A stretch of DNA of 64,000 nucleotides from VXNE01 sp965200505. Its GTDB lineage: Bacteria > Pseudomonadota > Gammaproteobacteria > Pseudomonadales > Azotimanducaceae. Where the stretch lies: contig OZ241343.1 of NCBI GenBank assembly GCA_965200505.1, positions 1,302,001 to 1,366,000 on the forward strand, in the 5' to 3' direction. The translations under genes and the position numbers were made by a program. Under the pieces are notes generated by a model. It worked only from the letters and a program-made list of their open reading frames with translations. It made no database searches and was not told the DNA's origin. Positions 26,211 to 35,976 of this stretch are shown piece after piece. Position 1 is the stretch's first letter. Every line of letters begins with the position of its first letter.

Positions 26211-29200
26211 GGCCCGAAGTCCGTGGGCGGTTCCATGTCTCGGGGCGAAAAGCGGGTGCGAGCGAGACTCACGCCTTCATCGAGGTCGCAAAAGAAAAAG
26301 TCGATCACCGAGTTTTCGTTGCGCCCGGTGTAGGCCGACTGGTTGGAGACCGTTGGTTCGGCGGCGATCAGGCGGCGCGACCAAGCGATCCAATCGATGT
26401 CGATGTCGAGACACGCTGCTGCCGCGGCGTCGAGCTTGGCCCGCACCGGGCACTCGTTCATCTTCGGCCACGGCAGCAACTCGGCGTCCTGGAGGTCACG
26501 GAAGGCATCGGCCAAGGGCGTGAGGTCGCACTTCGCGGGGTCGGGGAGCGGGATCGTGTGCAGTTGCGCCGGCCGGTAGCGACCGTAGGTGAGTTTGCGG
26601 GCGCGCCGGTGCAGGTAGGACAAAACGCCCAGCGTCGAATTCAGATAAGCGCACCACGCCTGCATGGCCTCGTCGGGTCGGGCAATCCGGTCGTTGGGCC
26701 GGAACGCGGTCCAAGCCGATCCGAAACAGGGTTCGGGGAGGATCTGCGCTGTCGTCCGTATCGTGCTCGTGGACGTCGCCAGCGTCACCAGCAGGCAGCT
26801 TGTCTTTGGCAGGATGCGGGACTCGACGTAGCCGCGCCGGCCGGGCTTCGGCGCCACATGGAACTCGACTTCGCCGCGCATGGTTCGGCGGCGATCGGCC
26901 TGATGTCGCCAGACGACGGGATGGCCGTTGCCATCCCCCGATGGCGGTGTCTTGAGCGGGTTGTGTACTGCCCCGGAGACTGGGCCGGGATCGATCACTG
27001 GCGTGACGATCAAGTCGCTGGCCGGAGAGAGTTCATCCATCGTTTCGTGATAATCGTTGTGCGCGACCAAGTAGCCGTCGTAATAGAGCGCTGGCGACCA
27101 GTCTCCGGCATTGATGCGTTCCGGCGGCCATTCGTGGATTTGGTGGCAGGGGTGCGGCACACGCTGGATCGCCGCATCCACCCATTCGGCCACTTCTTCT
27201 GGCGACCTCGGCATTCGATTCAAGGCGATGAAGGCCGTGGTCCGATGGGACAACCACTCGCGCCGACGGCAGATCAGCAACGACTCGTGAATGTCCGTGT
27301 TCTCGGAGAAGTTGGGCCGCTTGGGGTCGTGGCTGGTCACCACCATGTCGATGTGGAAACGAGAGGCCAGGAAACGGCGCTCCGCTTGCCCCGAAGTGCT
27401 GGCGAATGCCGTGGTGGGGACGATCTTGGCGAGGGTGCCGCGCTGCTTCCCAACGAGCGCCTCCGCCAAGGGCGTGAAGTAGGTGCTGATGCTGTTGCTC
27501 TCGATGACCGCCGCGGCCTGCGGGTCGCCATCCTGCACACTGGCCTTGATCGTCGCTTCGCGCTGGCGGACGCGCACTGTTGCTTCGGCCGAATACTTGG
27601 TATTGCGTTTGCCCTTGTTCGTGAACGGCGGATTCATCAGCAGAACGTCCACGTTCCGTATGTCCGGCACTTTGGTGCCCACTGCGCCTTGGGTTGAAAC
27701 CGCCGCCTGCTTGACGTGCCCCACCAAGTCAAGCTGCCGGCCCTCGCCCACCGCTTCCGGCAGCAGTTCCAAGCTGCCCAACGCCACCGAGCCATCCGGC
27801 TGCGGGCCGTGGCGCATGGTGTGGACGTGCATGGCTTCGTAATCCACCGTGGGGGCGCCCAGTGTCAAGTTGGAGGCGGCCAGCTGGGTGGCTTGGTAGT
27901 TGATGTCCAAGCCGCGGATGGAGTTTTCGACGAGCTGCTTGTGTGCCTCGCGCAGCTTCGCCGGCGTCATGGGCTGCGCCGCCGCCATTCGGTCCTTGAT
28001 GGTCTTGAGCGCCGCCATCAGCAGGGTGCCGGTGCCGCAGGCTGGGTCGAGGATGCGCAAGGAGGTCGCTTGGCTCCAGTCCGACCAGTCCACCAAGTCC
28101 GGCGGCAGCGCCAGCCCGGCCAGCATCAGCGCCGAGATGTTGTGGGTGTAGAAGGCGCCGTCGCTTTCCGCGCTGCCGAGGATCTTGTGGTACAGCGGGC
28201 CCGCGTGGTCGTAGCCGAGTTCCGCCACGGTGTCGGAGAGATGCACGGCGCAATCCGCCAGAATCCGCGCCGGCGCCCGCAAGCTGTCGAACGAAGGCGA
28301 GTTCTCGATGAGGGAGAGCGCCGGGCGGAACACGGGTGCGTAGTCCTTGGCGAGAATCACGTCCCAGGCTTCCGCTAGACGTTCAGCGGGGGTGTGGGAG
28401 CGCCCGATCGCCATAAGGTCCGGCAGCCCTTCGAGCGCTGAGGACTCCTTCTGCAAACGCCGGTGCAGCAGACAGGCGTTGCACAACAGCAGGGCGGCGG
28501 TGGTGGATACTTCGCGATCCTTCACGCCGGTGAGGTCCAAGGCTTGGCGCAGCGATTCAAGCAGCGCCGCATCATCCTCTATGCGCCGCGCCGCCAGCCC
28601 CACCGACCGCACGATGTCGTCCGCCGTCACTTGGCCGGGCCGGGCCAGCCCGGAGGCGGCCATCACCTTGGCGAAGATGCCGGGCTCCACGGCTTGGAAG
28701 GTGAAGATGTCTTCAATGGCCGGGCCCCGCTCCTTGTCGCGCACTTCGCTGGTCCGCTCGGCGGCTGGCGGTGCGGCGCCCTCCTTGCCGGGGCCGTTGC
28801 CATCGTCGATGAGCACTTGCACGAACGTCGCCGGCGATTCCGCCAGCCGCTCGTCATGGGATTGCAGGGCGCGCAGCACCGAGCCGATGTGCCGGTAGTC
28901 GTCGCCGCGCTGCTCCAGCAACTCGGCGATGTCGCCCTCCCCTTCCGGGATGAACACCGGCACCACGATGTAGCCGAAGCGCTTGCCCTGTGCCTTGCGC
29001 ATGACGCGGCCCACGGCTTGCACGATGTCGATCTGGCTCTGCTTGGGGTCGAGGAAGGCCACGGCGTCCAGCGCCGGCACGTCCACGCCCTCGGAGAACA
29101 CCTTGACGTTGCAGATCATCCGCGCTTGGTGCTTGCTGGGCGCGTCGTTCAGCCAGCGCCGTTCGTGGTTGCGCTTGAGCGCGGTGCTGTGGCCGTCCAG

Positions 29201-30775
29201 ATGGCGGGCTTCAAGGTCCGCGCGCTTGCCGCGGCCGGCGAGCGCCCGCGTCACACGGCCCTTCAGGGCGAGGTTGCCGTTGATGGTGTCCGAGAACCAC
29301 TTGGAGCGCGCGATGGTGGACGCGAAGGCGATGCTTCTGGGCAGCGCACCGGGGCGGCCTTCGCCTTCCACGGCGCCGTTCAAGGCCAGCATGGTGCCGA
29401 GCAGGCGGCACAGGTCTGTGTCCGACGCCCGCTTCGGCACGTTCCTGTCCCGCAGCGCGGCGCGGATGCCGGGCGTCAACTGGCCTTCGCGGATGCCGAG
29501 CACGATCACGCGGTAGTCCGAGAGTTCGCCGGCGGCGACGGCTTCCGAGAACTTGACGTGATGCAGCAGCGGGCCGTAAACGTCCACATCGGCCATATCG
29601 ACCACTTCGTAGGCGAGCCCGCGCCTCTGCGCCGCCCGTTGGCCGGCGCTCACCGACCTTGCCGAGTAGATGCGCTGCGTGGCCGTCATGTAGAGGCGTT
29701 TGTCCGCGTCGAGCTGCGCCGCGCTGTGGAATGCCTGAAAGTCCACCTTGCCGAGCCCCGCGACGTCCTCCCGGACGACGCCGGTGGTGCGGTGGGCTTC
29801 GTCGGCGATGGCGAGGTCGAAGCGGGGGGCGCCGTGCAGCGCTTGCGCCGCGCACACTTGGCGCAGCGAGTGGTAGGTGCAGAAGACAGCCTTGACGCCG
29901 CCGCCCGGCTTGGCGAGCCGCTCCGCGATGTGCGCCGGATCGGTCGCCACGTCGCACACCAAATCGTCCGCGCCGATCTCGAAGCGTTCGCCCTTGCCGC
30001 CGGCGGTGCTGTCCGAGCACACCACCAGCGCGGACATCGCCCGCGTGCGATGCGTCAGCCACTCGCGGCGGGCTTGGGAGACCAACGCGATGGTGGGCGC
30101 GGCGAACAGGATGCGCCCGTCGTCCGGCACCATGCGTTCGGCGAGCCGGAGCGCCGTGAATGTCTTGCCCGTGCCACAGGCCATCACCAGCCGGCCACGG
30201 TCGTTACTCTGCGTGACCAAACCGTCATAGGCGGCGTCTATGGCCGCCTGCTGCAGCGGCTTCGGTTGGCGCAGCGTGGGCGGCTTTTGGAACTCGCGGA
30301 TCTCGTGGTCGAGAAAGTCCAGGAAGTCGATGCGGGCGACCCTTGGCGCCCGACCGGCGATGGTGCGCTCGGCGGCCGCGTTCCATGCGCAGGTGGACAC
30401 GATCCAACGCAGCCCGAACGGCGGCCGAGCGGATTCGTTCAGAAAGCTGTCGATGTGGCGCTTGGCGATGGTGGCGTCTTCGGCATGGCACTTGCACTGG
30501 ATGGCGACCACGGTGCCGTCGGTCTGCCGGGCCACCAAGTCGATGCCGTGGGCGCGCCCGTCGAGGCCCGTCAGCCGCTCCCGCTCCGGCCACTCCCGCC
30601 ACGGCCAGATGTCCGCCACGTCGAACTCCGGGTTGTCGCGCACCGTCGCCATGAACAGATGCTCGAACCAGCGCCCCTTCTCGGCTTCGCTGGCGGCGTC
30701 GCGGCGGATGCGGGCCAAGGCGTCCCCCACCCGTTCGCTGGGGCGCAGATCGAGGATGGCTTGCTGGGTGGTCAT
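26207..30775 (-). CDS. type ISP (single-chain) restriction-modification enzyme
   Basis: A 1522-residue protein with every part of a type ISP enzyme in order, as in LlaBIII and LlaGI (about 1577 residues). Residues ~60-100 are an Mrr-like nuclease (D79 in GIDLVA, Q93 and K95 in IQCKC). Residues ~165-610 are an SF2 helicase/translocase (Walker A MACGTGKT ~198-205, DEAH 325-328, motif VI QAVGRVMRKAQG ~586-596). Residues ~690-850 form a coupler. Residues ~870-1060 are an N6-adenine methylase (DPACGTGT ~910-917, NPPF 1048-1051). The remainder is a target-recognition domain ending in VIDFFFCD. It would methylate one strand of its site and cleave after translocation and collision. No separate S or M genes are needed or found. 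It overlaps the PIN pseudogene by 4 bp. Confidence 0.88.
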   Translation of the reverse strand: MTTQQAILDLRPSERVGDALARIRRDAASEAEKGRWFEHLFMATVRDNPEFDVADIWPWREWPERERLTGLDGRAHGIDLVARQTDGTVVAIQCKCHAEDATIAKRHIDSFLNESARPPFGLRWIVSTCAWNAAAERTIAGRAPRVARIDFLDFLDHEIREFQKPPTLRQPKPLQQAAIDAAYDGLVTQSNDRGRLVMACGTGKTFTALRLAERMVPDDGRILFAAPTIALVSQARREWLTHRTRAMSALVVCSDSTAGGKGERFEIGADDLVCDVATDPAHIAERLAKPGGGVKAVFCTYHSLRQVCAAQALHGAPRFDLAIADEAHRTTGVVREDVAGLGKVDFQAFHSAAQLDADKRLYMTATQRIYSARSVSAGQRAAQRRGLAYEVVDMADVDVYGPLLHHVKFSEAVAAGELSDYRVIVLGIREGQLTPGIRAALRDRNVPKRASDTDLCRLLGTMLALNGAVEGEGRPGALPRSIAFASTIARSKWFSDTINGNLALKGRVTRALAGRGKRADLEARHLDGHSTALKRNHERRWLNDAPSKHQARMICNVKVFSEGVDVPALDAVAFLDPKQSQIDIVQAVGRVMRKAQGKRFGYIVVPVFIPEGEGDIAELLEQRGDDYRHIGSVLRALQSHDERLAESPATFVQVLIDDGNGPGKEGAAPPAAERTSEVRDKERGPAIEDIFTFQAVEPGIFAKVMAASGLARPGQVTADDIVRSVGLAARRIEDDAALLESLRQALDLTGVKDREVSTTAALLLCNACLLHRRLQKESSALEGLPDLMAIGRSHTPAERLAEAWDVILAKDYAPVFRPALSLIENSPSFDSLRAPARILADCAVHLSDTVAELGYDHAGPLYHKILGSAESDGAFYTHNISALMLAGLALPPDLVDWSDWSQATSLRILDPACGTGTLLMAALKTIKDRMAAAQPMTPAKLREAHKQLVENSIRGLDINYQATQLAASNLTLGAPTVDYEAMHVHTMRHGPQPDGSVALGSLELLPEAVGEGRQLDLVGHVKQAAVSTQGAVGTKVPDIRNVDVLLMNPPFTNKGKRNTKYSAEATVRVRQREATIKASVQDGDPQAAAVIESNSISTYFTPLAEALVGKQRGTLAKIVPTTAFASTSGQAERRFLASRFHIDMVVTSHDPKRPNFSENTDIHESLLICRRREWLSHRTTAFIALNRMPRSPEEVAEWVDAAIQRVPHPCHQIHEWPPERINAGDWSPALYYDGYLVAHNDYHETMDELSPASDLIVTPVIDPGPVSGAVHNPLKTPPSGDGNGHPVVWRHQADRRRTMRGEVEFHVAPKPGRRGYVESRILPKTSCLLVTLATSTSTIRTTAQILPEPCFGSAWTAFRPNDRIARPDEAMQAWCAYLNSTLGVLSYLHRRARKLTYGRYRPAQLHTIPLPDPAKCDLTPLADAFRDLQDAELLPWPKMNECPVRAKLDAAAAACLDIDIDWIAWSRRLIAAEPTVSNQSAYTGRNENSVIDFFFCDLDEGVSLARTRFSPRDMEPPTDFGP

Positions 30776-30818
30776 GGCCTGGGCTTGGATTTGGAGCTCA
30801 ACAGCTAGGCTGTGGGGG

Positions 30819-30836
30819 CCTCGGCCACTGCCGAGG
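30819..30836. repeat. short inverted repeat upstream of enoyl-CoA hydratase gene
   Basis: CCTCGG-CCACTG-CCGAGG, a perfect 6-bp stem with 6-nt loop in the 153-bp divergent gap between the type ISP gene and the enoyl-CoA hydratase gene. Position would allow an operator or a leader hairpin; no more can be said. Confidence 0.3.
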
Positions 30837-30928
30837 AATCAGCGGGAGTTCATTCTACGACTCCGCGGTGCTTCGCCCATCGGGTGATAGCATCGGCCAA
30901 CTCAACCACGGACGAAACGAGAGGCGAC

Positions 30929-31738
30929 ATGGGTTTCGAGACGGTGCTCTATGGCGTGGCGGACCGGGTCGCCACCATCACGCTGAACCGCCCGGAGAAG
31001 ATGAACACTTGGAACACGGCGTTGGCGGCGGACCTCAGCGCGGCGCTCACGGAGGCGCGGGATGACGATGGCGTACGGGCGATCATCCTGACGGGTGCCG
31101 GGCGCGCCTTCTGCGCCGGGCTCGATCTGCAGACCGGCGGGCAGGCGACCGGCGGCCCAAGCGATGGCGAGCGCCAGTCGCGCGGCAACATCCCGGAGTT
31201 GCTGCCGCATGAGGTGCCGAAGCCGGTGCTGGCGGCCATCAACGGCCCCGCGGTGGGCGTGGGCATCACCTATCCGATGCTGTGCGACGTGCGCATCGCC
31301 GCCGAGCAGGCCAAGATCGGCTTCGTCTTCGTGCGCCGCGGCCTGATGCCGGAACTGGCTTCGCACACCATCGTGCAGCGCGTGGTCGGCTTGTCCAACG
31401 CGGCGGACTTGCTGCTGTCCGGGCGCATCATCACTGGCGTGGAAGCGGCCGGCATGGGCCTCGTCAGCAAGGCCGTGCCCAAGGATGAGCTCATGGACAC
31501 GGCACGGGCGATGGCGGCGGAATACGTCAAGGCGGCGCCGGTGTCGGTGGCGCTCACCAAGCGCTTCCTGTGGGAGGGCGCCGGCAGCGCCGTGCCGGAC
31601 ATGATGAAGCGCGAGGGAGACATCTTCCCGTGGCTCCGAGAGCAGCCGGACGCACGCGAAGGCGTCGCCTCGTTCCTCGAGAAGCGTGAGCCGGAGTGGA
31701 AGCTATCGGTGGCGAAGGACTTGCCGGCCGGGGTGTGA
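30929..31738 (+). CDS. enoyl-CoA hydratase/isomerase family protein
   Basis: A 269-residue crotonase-fold protein. RVATITLNRPEKMNTW is the N-terminal strand, GAGRAFCAGLDLQ the first oxyanion-hole segment and AAINGPAVGVGITYPMLCDVRIA the second. At the first catalytic position of hydratase (Glu144 in rat) the sequence around FVFVRRGLMPELASH offers Glu after the Pro, typical for diverse crotonases; true activity could be hydratase or isomerase. ATG 30929 is preceded by GAGG. It converges with the MaoC gene of the C5-dicarboxylate cluster, so a link to that pathway is possible but not shown. Confidence 0.85.
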   Translation: MGFETVLYGVADRVATITLNRPEKMNTWNTALAADLSAALTEARDDDGVRAIILTGAGRAFCAGLDLQTGGQATGGPSDGERQSRGNIPELLPHEVPKPVLAAINGPAVGVGITYPMLCDVRIAAEQAKIGFVFVRRGLMPELASHTIVQRVVGLSNAADLLLSGRIITGVEAAGMGLVSKAVPKDELMDTARAMAAEYVKAAPVSVALTKRFLWEGAGSAVPDMMKREGDIFPWLREQPDAREGVASFLEKREPEWKLSVAKDLPAGV

Positions 31739-31751
31739 CCGGGCCGACCGT

Positions 31752-32801
31752 TCAATAGCCGGCGGCTTGGTAGGGGCCTTGGCCGCGCCGGTACACCAAC
31801 AACACCCGCTCGTAGGACATCAGCGGTTCGCCGTCGGTGCCGCTGGCCGCGCTGGCGACTCGGAGGATGCCTTGGTCCGGCCTGGAGGCCGAATCGATCT
31901 TCTCCCGCACCGTCGTGCGGCAGCTGATGGTCTCGCCGGGGTGCGCCAAGCGATGCAGCACTAGGTCGCGCCACTCCAAGTTGGCCACAACCCGGCCCAG
32001 GGTGCGGGTGGTGGCGGCGGTCACCGCACTGATGGTGTATGCCTCCGTCAAAGGTGCCTCTAGGTCGGCGAAGTGCTCACGGCTGTGGTTGGGGTCGTTG
32101 AACCTTGGGTTCCAATCCAAGGAGCGCCGGGCGTGCAGCAGGCCCTCCGCGGCGCCGATGAACTTGGCCGGCCGGTGGTGGAAGCAGTCGCCCACCGCGA
32201 AGTCGTCGAAATACAGCCCGGTTTGCTCCACCAAGGCGCCGTCCTCCGCCTGCCGATAGGCGGCGAAGCGGGTCTCATTGGCCGGCTGGGCGAACTCCGG
32301 GCGGCCGTAAAGGGGGTGCTTCCCCGCCTTGAACACCCGCAGCCGATAGGTGAGGACCGCCAGCGGCGCACCCCGTTCCGACAAGGTGCGGGTTTCCACG
32401 GAGACCAAGCCGCATTGGTCGTCGGCTTCCTCCACGGCGCGGATCTCGCTTTCGGCGTAGAGCGTTGCGCCGTCGAACACCGGCGCCGTCATCGATATGT
32501 TGGAGAACTCGAGGATCCGATCCTTGCGGGCAAAGGTCTTCCAAGCCATGCCCAAGGTCTTCTGCAGCGTCAGTGTGCTGACGCCGAGCCGTTGGCCGAA
32601 CTCCGTGGCGGCGGCGTACTGGGCGTCGTAATGCACTTGGGCGGCGTTTTGGGTGTCCAGGCACTCATCGGTGTTGTCTTGGGCGCTGAGGCTCACGCCC
32701 GGCCGATGGCGGAAGACCTGTCCGGGCTGGAACTGCTCGAAGTCCAGCCCGAACGTCTCCACATATTCCGCTGCGCCGAGGGCGGCGTAGGCGCTGAACA
32801 C
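31752..32801 (-). CDS. MaoC-like double-hotdog hydratase (itaconyl/mesaconyl-CoA hydratase candidate)
   Basis: A 349-residue protein with two hotdog halves: FEQFQPGQVFRHRPG with AQDNTDECLDTQNA in the first, and FDDFAVGDCFHHRPAKFI with LDWNPRFNDPNHSREHF in the second. This is the plan of mesaconyl-CoA hydratase (Mch, about 343 residues) and related MaoC enzymes. The neighbouring CoA-transferase and CitE-like lyase suggest it hydrates itaconyl- or mesaconyl-CoA to citramalyl- or methylmalyl-CoA. Start is uncertain: GTG 32801 lies just after the TonB gene stop; a TTG at 32828 would overlap that gene by 11 bases. Same transcript as the TonB receptor is likely. Confidence 0.78.
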   Translation of the reverse strand: MFSAYAALGAAEYVETFGLDFEQFQPGQVFRHRPGVSLSAQDNTDECLDTQNAAQVHYDAQYAAATEFGQRLGVSTLTLQKTLGMAWKTFARKDRILEFSNISMTAPVFDGATLYAESEIRAVEEADDQCGLVSVETRTLSERGAPLAVLTYRLRVFKAGKHPLYGRPEFAQPANETRFAAYRQAEDGALVEQTGLYFDDFAVGDCFHHRPAKFIGAAEGLLHARRSLDWNPRFNDPNHSREHFADLEAPLTEAYTISAVTAATTRTLGRVVANLEWRDLVLHRLAHPGETISCRTTVREKIDSASRPDQGILRVASAASGTDGEPLMSYERVLLVYRRGQGPYQAAGY

Positions 32802-32817
32802 TGGCCGATGGCCGCCG

Positions 32818-35070
32818 TCAGCCGCCAAACCGTTTCGTGAAGGTCAGGCCCCAAGTGCGCGGCTCGCCGATTTGGGTGATGCCGGCCCGCCCGGCGCGAA
32901 TGCTCTGCACATGGGAGCGGTACAGCTCGTCCGTCAGGTTCTTGGCCCAGGCGGCCAATTCCCAAGCGTCCCCAGCGCCGGCATAGGCGATTCGGGCGCC
33001 GAGCAAGCCGTAGTCGTCCTCCCGCCCGGCGGCCTGCTCGTTGAGGTCGAAGTAGTGTTCGCCGGTGTGCCGGTAGTCCGCCCGCAGCGCAAGCGTTCCC
33101 GGGCCCACCGGGGCGGTGTATTCCGCGGCCAGGTTCAGGGTGAACTCCGGCGCCTTCGGCAAGACCGCGCCCAGCACCACATTGGACCCTTCGGCCACCT
33201 CGGTGATCTCGCTGTCCAAAGTGGCGAAGCCGCCGCTCAGGGTCAGCCCGGTGGAGAGCAGCGCCACCATCTCCAACTCCACGCCGCTCATTTCCGCCTC
33301 GGCGGCGTTGGCGATGGTGACGATGGCGCTGGTCACGTCGCCCGGGATGGTGAGCACCCGGTCGCGCAACTGCAGTTGCTTGAACTTGAGGGCATAGTAG
33401 CTGGCGTTCACCTGCAGCCGTCCGCTGGCCAGCGTCGCCTTCACGCCGAACTCCCAGTTCTCGGCGGATTCAGGGGCGAAGGAGCGCGCCGCTTGGCTGC
33501 TGGTGGACGCCAGGCCCACGAAGCCGCCGCTCTTGAAGCCTTCGGAATAGGCGGCAAAGGCCAGCACGTCCTCGCTGACGTCGAAGCTCACCGTGGCTTT
33601 GGGCGTGAACTCGGACCAACTCTCGTCCGCTTGCGCGACGTACTCCTGCTGGGCGGGGTTCAGGGTGGTGGCGCGGCCCAATCGGGCGGCGATCTCGGCC
33701 TGTTCCGCCGCCGACAGCGTGTTGACCACCTCGAGGTCGAAATCCTTCTCGTCCTTGGTCCAGCGTCCGCCGAGGGTGAGGTCCACCCGGTCCGCCAGCC
33801 GGTAGGTCGCCTCGCCGAACAAGGCCACGCTTGAGGCGTTGTTCAACTGATCGAACAGCGGCCGGGAGAAGGCGGTGTTGGCTTGGCGCTCCCGAATCTG
33901 GTCGCGGTCGATTTCCTCGTCCAAATAGTAGAAGCCGGCGATCCAATCCAAGGGGCCGCCGCGGTCGCTGGGCGACGCGATCCGGGCTTCAAAGGACCGG
34001 GCTTCGTAGTTCTCGTCGTTGATGGCGGTGGACTCGAAACCCCTCACGCCGGCGGCGTTGAAGCCGATGCCGGCGATGTCCCGCAATTCATCGAACTCGG
34101 CGCTGCGGAAAGCGGGGATCACCGTCACGTCGCCGATGGCGGTGGCCCAGTCGAGACGGGCCATGAACGCCACATGGCCGCGGTCGATCATGCCGAACTT
34201 GTTGTTGTCCGTGGTGAAGGGATCGTCCGCCGGCACGAAGGGGCCGAAAGGCGCCAAGGCCGCGGCGAAGCCCGCGTCGGTGACGGCGCCTTGGCTGATC
34301 CTGCTGGCCACGCCCTCCACTTCGTCCTCGGCGATGTCCAAGCTGAGCAGCAGCGACAAGTCTTCGGACGGCGTGAACAAGAGCTGGCCGCGAACGCCGT
34401 AGCCCTCCGTGTTGTTGGACCGGTCGCCGTCGAAGCTGCGCATCTTGTAGAAGCCATCTTGGGACTTGGTGGACAGCGACAGCCGCGCGGCCACCGTGTC
34501 GGAAAGGCCGCCGTTCAGCATGGCCTTCAACTCCGTCAGACTGCGGCGGCCATAGGTGGCCTGCACCTTGGCGTCGAACTCGGAGGACGGCTTGGCGGTC
34601 ACGAGGTTGACGGCGCCCCCAACCACGTTGCGCCCGAACAGGGTTCCCTGCGGCCCACGCAGAACTTCCACCCGCTCCAAGTCGAACAGATCGAAAGTCG
34701 AGGCGCCGGTGCGCCCGATGTAAACCTCATCGACGAACACCACCACGGAGCGGTCGCTGCCGGATTCGCGGTCCGTGGAGCCGATGCCGCGAATGGTCAG
34801 TTCGGGCGCCGTGGGGCCCTGCTGGCCGATCAGGAAATTCGGGGTGCGGATGGCGATGTCGTTCAGACCTTGCATCCGGGTGGCTTCGATGGCATCGCCG
34901 GAAAAGGCGGACACCGCAATGGGCACGTCCTGCAGGCTCCGCTCCCTTTTGGTGGCCGTCACGACGATTTCCTCCAAGTAGGCCAGTTCCTCGGCGTTGC
35001 CGGCGGGGGCGAGCCAAGCGGCGCCGGCCAGTGTGCAAAGCGCGGCGAACATCGAAATCGTGCGGTTCAT
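32818..35070 (-). CDS. TonB-dependent receptor
   Basis: A complete 750-residue outer-membrane receptor. A signal peptide (to about residue 26, ending PAGNAEE) precedes the TonB-box-like EEIVVTATKRERSLQDVP. The plug domain carries LTIRGIGSTDR, LFDLERVEVLRGPQGTLFGRN and GGAVNLVTAKP. The barrel includes AYSEGFKSGGFVGL and NLTDELYRS, ending LTFTKRFGG. ATG 35070 has GGGAG at 8 bases. Its promoter region contains the palindrome proposed as GntR operator, and it is followed by the hydratase gene, so it probably imports the substrate, or a larger precursor, of the C5-dicarboxylate pathway. That link is inference from context. Confidence 0.92.
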   Translation of the reverse strand: MNRTISMFAALCTLAGAAWLAPAGNAEELAYLEEIVVTATKRERSLQDVPIAVSAFSGDAIEATRMQGLNDIAIRTPNFLIGQQGPTAPELTIRGIGSTDRESGSDRSVVVFVDEVYIGRTGASTFDLFDLERVEVLRGPQGTLFGRNVVGGAVNLVTAKPSSEFDAKVQATYGRRSLTELKAMLNGGLSDTVAARLSLSTKSQDGFYKMRSFDGDRSNNTEGYGVRGQLLFTPSEDLSLLLSLDIAEDEVEGVASRISQGAVTDAGFAAALAPFGPFVPADDPFTTDNNKFGMIDRGHVAFMARLDWATAIGDVTVIPAFRSAEFDELRDIAGIGFNAAGVRGFESTAINDENYEARSFEARIASPSDRGGPLDWIAGFYYLDEEIDRDQIRERQANTAFSRPLFDQLNNASSVALFGEATYRLADRVDLTLGGRWTKDEKDFDLEVVNTLSAAEQAEIAARLGRATTLNPAQQEYVAQADESWSEFTPKATVSFDVSEDVLAFAAYSEGFKSGGFVGLASTSSQAARSFAPESAENWEFGVKATLASGRLQVNASYYALKFKQLQLRDRVLTIPGDVTSAIVTIANAAEAEMSGVELEMVALLSTGLTLSGGFATLDSEITEVAEGSNVVLGAVLPKAPEFTLNLAAEYTAPVGPGTLALRADYRHTGEHYFDLNEQAAGREDDYGLLGARIAYAGAGDAWELAAWAKNLTDELYRSHVQSIRAGRAGITQIGEPRTWGLTFTKRFGG

Positions 35071-35107
35071 GGGTCTGCTCCCATTAGCCTAGGTGAACAG
35101 ACATATC

Positions 35108-35121
35108 GTTGTCCGGACAAC
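35108..35121. promoter_or_regulatory. candidate GntR operator upstream of the TonB receptor gene
   Basis: Perfect 14-bp palindrome GTTGTCCGGACAAC. On the minus strand an ideal -35 hexamer TTGACA lies at 35128-35133, so the palindrome falls between -35 and the expected -10, a usual repressor position. The same 12-bp core recurs at 37233-37244 in the promoter region of the CoA-transferase and TRAP genes. The GntR/UTRA regulator is encoded next to both. Confidence 0.6.
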
Positions 35122-35220
35122 TGTAGATGTCAAGCGAATTTCGATCTTTCGGGGGCTTGCGCACCGGGTTCGAGAGACGGGCTGAAGTTGCCTGGGGCGA
35201 TGCCGGCCGATCCGCGCCGG

Positions 35221-35976
35221 TCAATCCCGTCCGCGGCGAATGTCCATGCTCAGCACGGCGTTTTTTCCACCATGGCTGTTGCGGGCGTGCAGCAGGGCGT
35301 TTTGCGCGTCGTCAAAGTAGGTGCGACGCACCAACAGGCCGGGGGAGCGCCGCGGCACACCCAAGGCCGCCGCCATGCGCTGGCTCAGGTTGACTGCCTC
35401 AATGGTCTGGTGGATGCGGCCGGTGCTCACCCGATAGTGTCGCTCGATCAGTTCGCTCACCAAGGCATGGCCCTGGCCGAGATGCTGGTCGATGCCGGCG
35501 AAGCGCTTCGGGATCAGCAATTCCGAACAAGCGAAGATCTGCTCGGAGCCGGCCGCTTGCCGGCGTCCCTCCACATGCAGGTACGTCTCCCCGACGCGAC
35601 AGCCCAGAATGGCGGCCACCGGCTCATCGGCCGGCTTGCGCAGAGACCTCAGCACCAGCAGCCGCAGTGCCCTAGCGGAACCGAGAAACTCGTCAACGGA
35701 ATCAAAGGCCAGCTGAAACTTGCCGGCCTTCACCGTTTCATGCACCACTTGGGTGCCCACCCCGTGGCGCGTGGCCACCAAGCCGCGGCGCTTCAGTTCC
35801 CGAATCGCCGCCCGCGCCGTGTAGCGGCTGACGTCATGGCTGCCGCACAGCTGCGCCTCGGTGGGCAGGTAGTCGCCGACGGCGTAGCGGCCGGCTTCGA
35901 TCTTGCCGGTCAACCAGTCCGCCAGCACGACATAGCGCGCCAGGCCCCTCGGCCAAGTCAAGCGCTCGTCCGTCAT
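35221..35976 (-). CDS. GntR family regulator with UTRA ligand domain (HutC subfamily)
   Basis: A 251-residue regulator. Residues ~12-80 form the winged helix (DYLPTEAQLCGSHDVSRYTARAAI is the recognition region in two adjoining helices). Residues ~95-245 form a UTRA effector domain (ILGCRVGETYLHVEGRR, FACSELLIPKRF, LLVRRTYFDD). HutC-type proteins usually repress and are released by a pathway metabolite. The start overlaps the stop of the CoA-transferase gene (ATGA), so the two are coupled and the regulator probably controls its own operon. The repeated TTGTCCGGACAA palindrome is the likely binding site; the ligand may be the acid or CoA ester of the pathway. Confidence 0.88.
   Translation of the reverse strand: MTDERLTWPRGLARYVVLADWLTGKIEAGRYAVGDYLPTEAQLCGSHDVSRYTARAAIRELKRRGLVATRHGVGTQVVHETVKAGKFQLAFDSVDEFLGSARALRLLVLRSLRKPADEPVAAILGCRVGETYLHVEGRRQAAGSEQIFACSELLIPKRFAGIDQHLGQGHALVSELIERHYRVSTGRIHQTIEAVNLSQRMAAALGVPRRSPGLLVRRTYFDDAQNALLHARNSHGGKNAVLSMDIRRGRD

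Noticed and set aside
28463..30808. A 781-codon plus-strand open frame over the type ISP gene
   Set aside because: Antisense shadow: low-complexity His/Arg/Gly-rich sequence with no domain; the minus-strand frame carries all the enzyme motifs.
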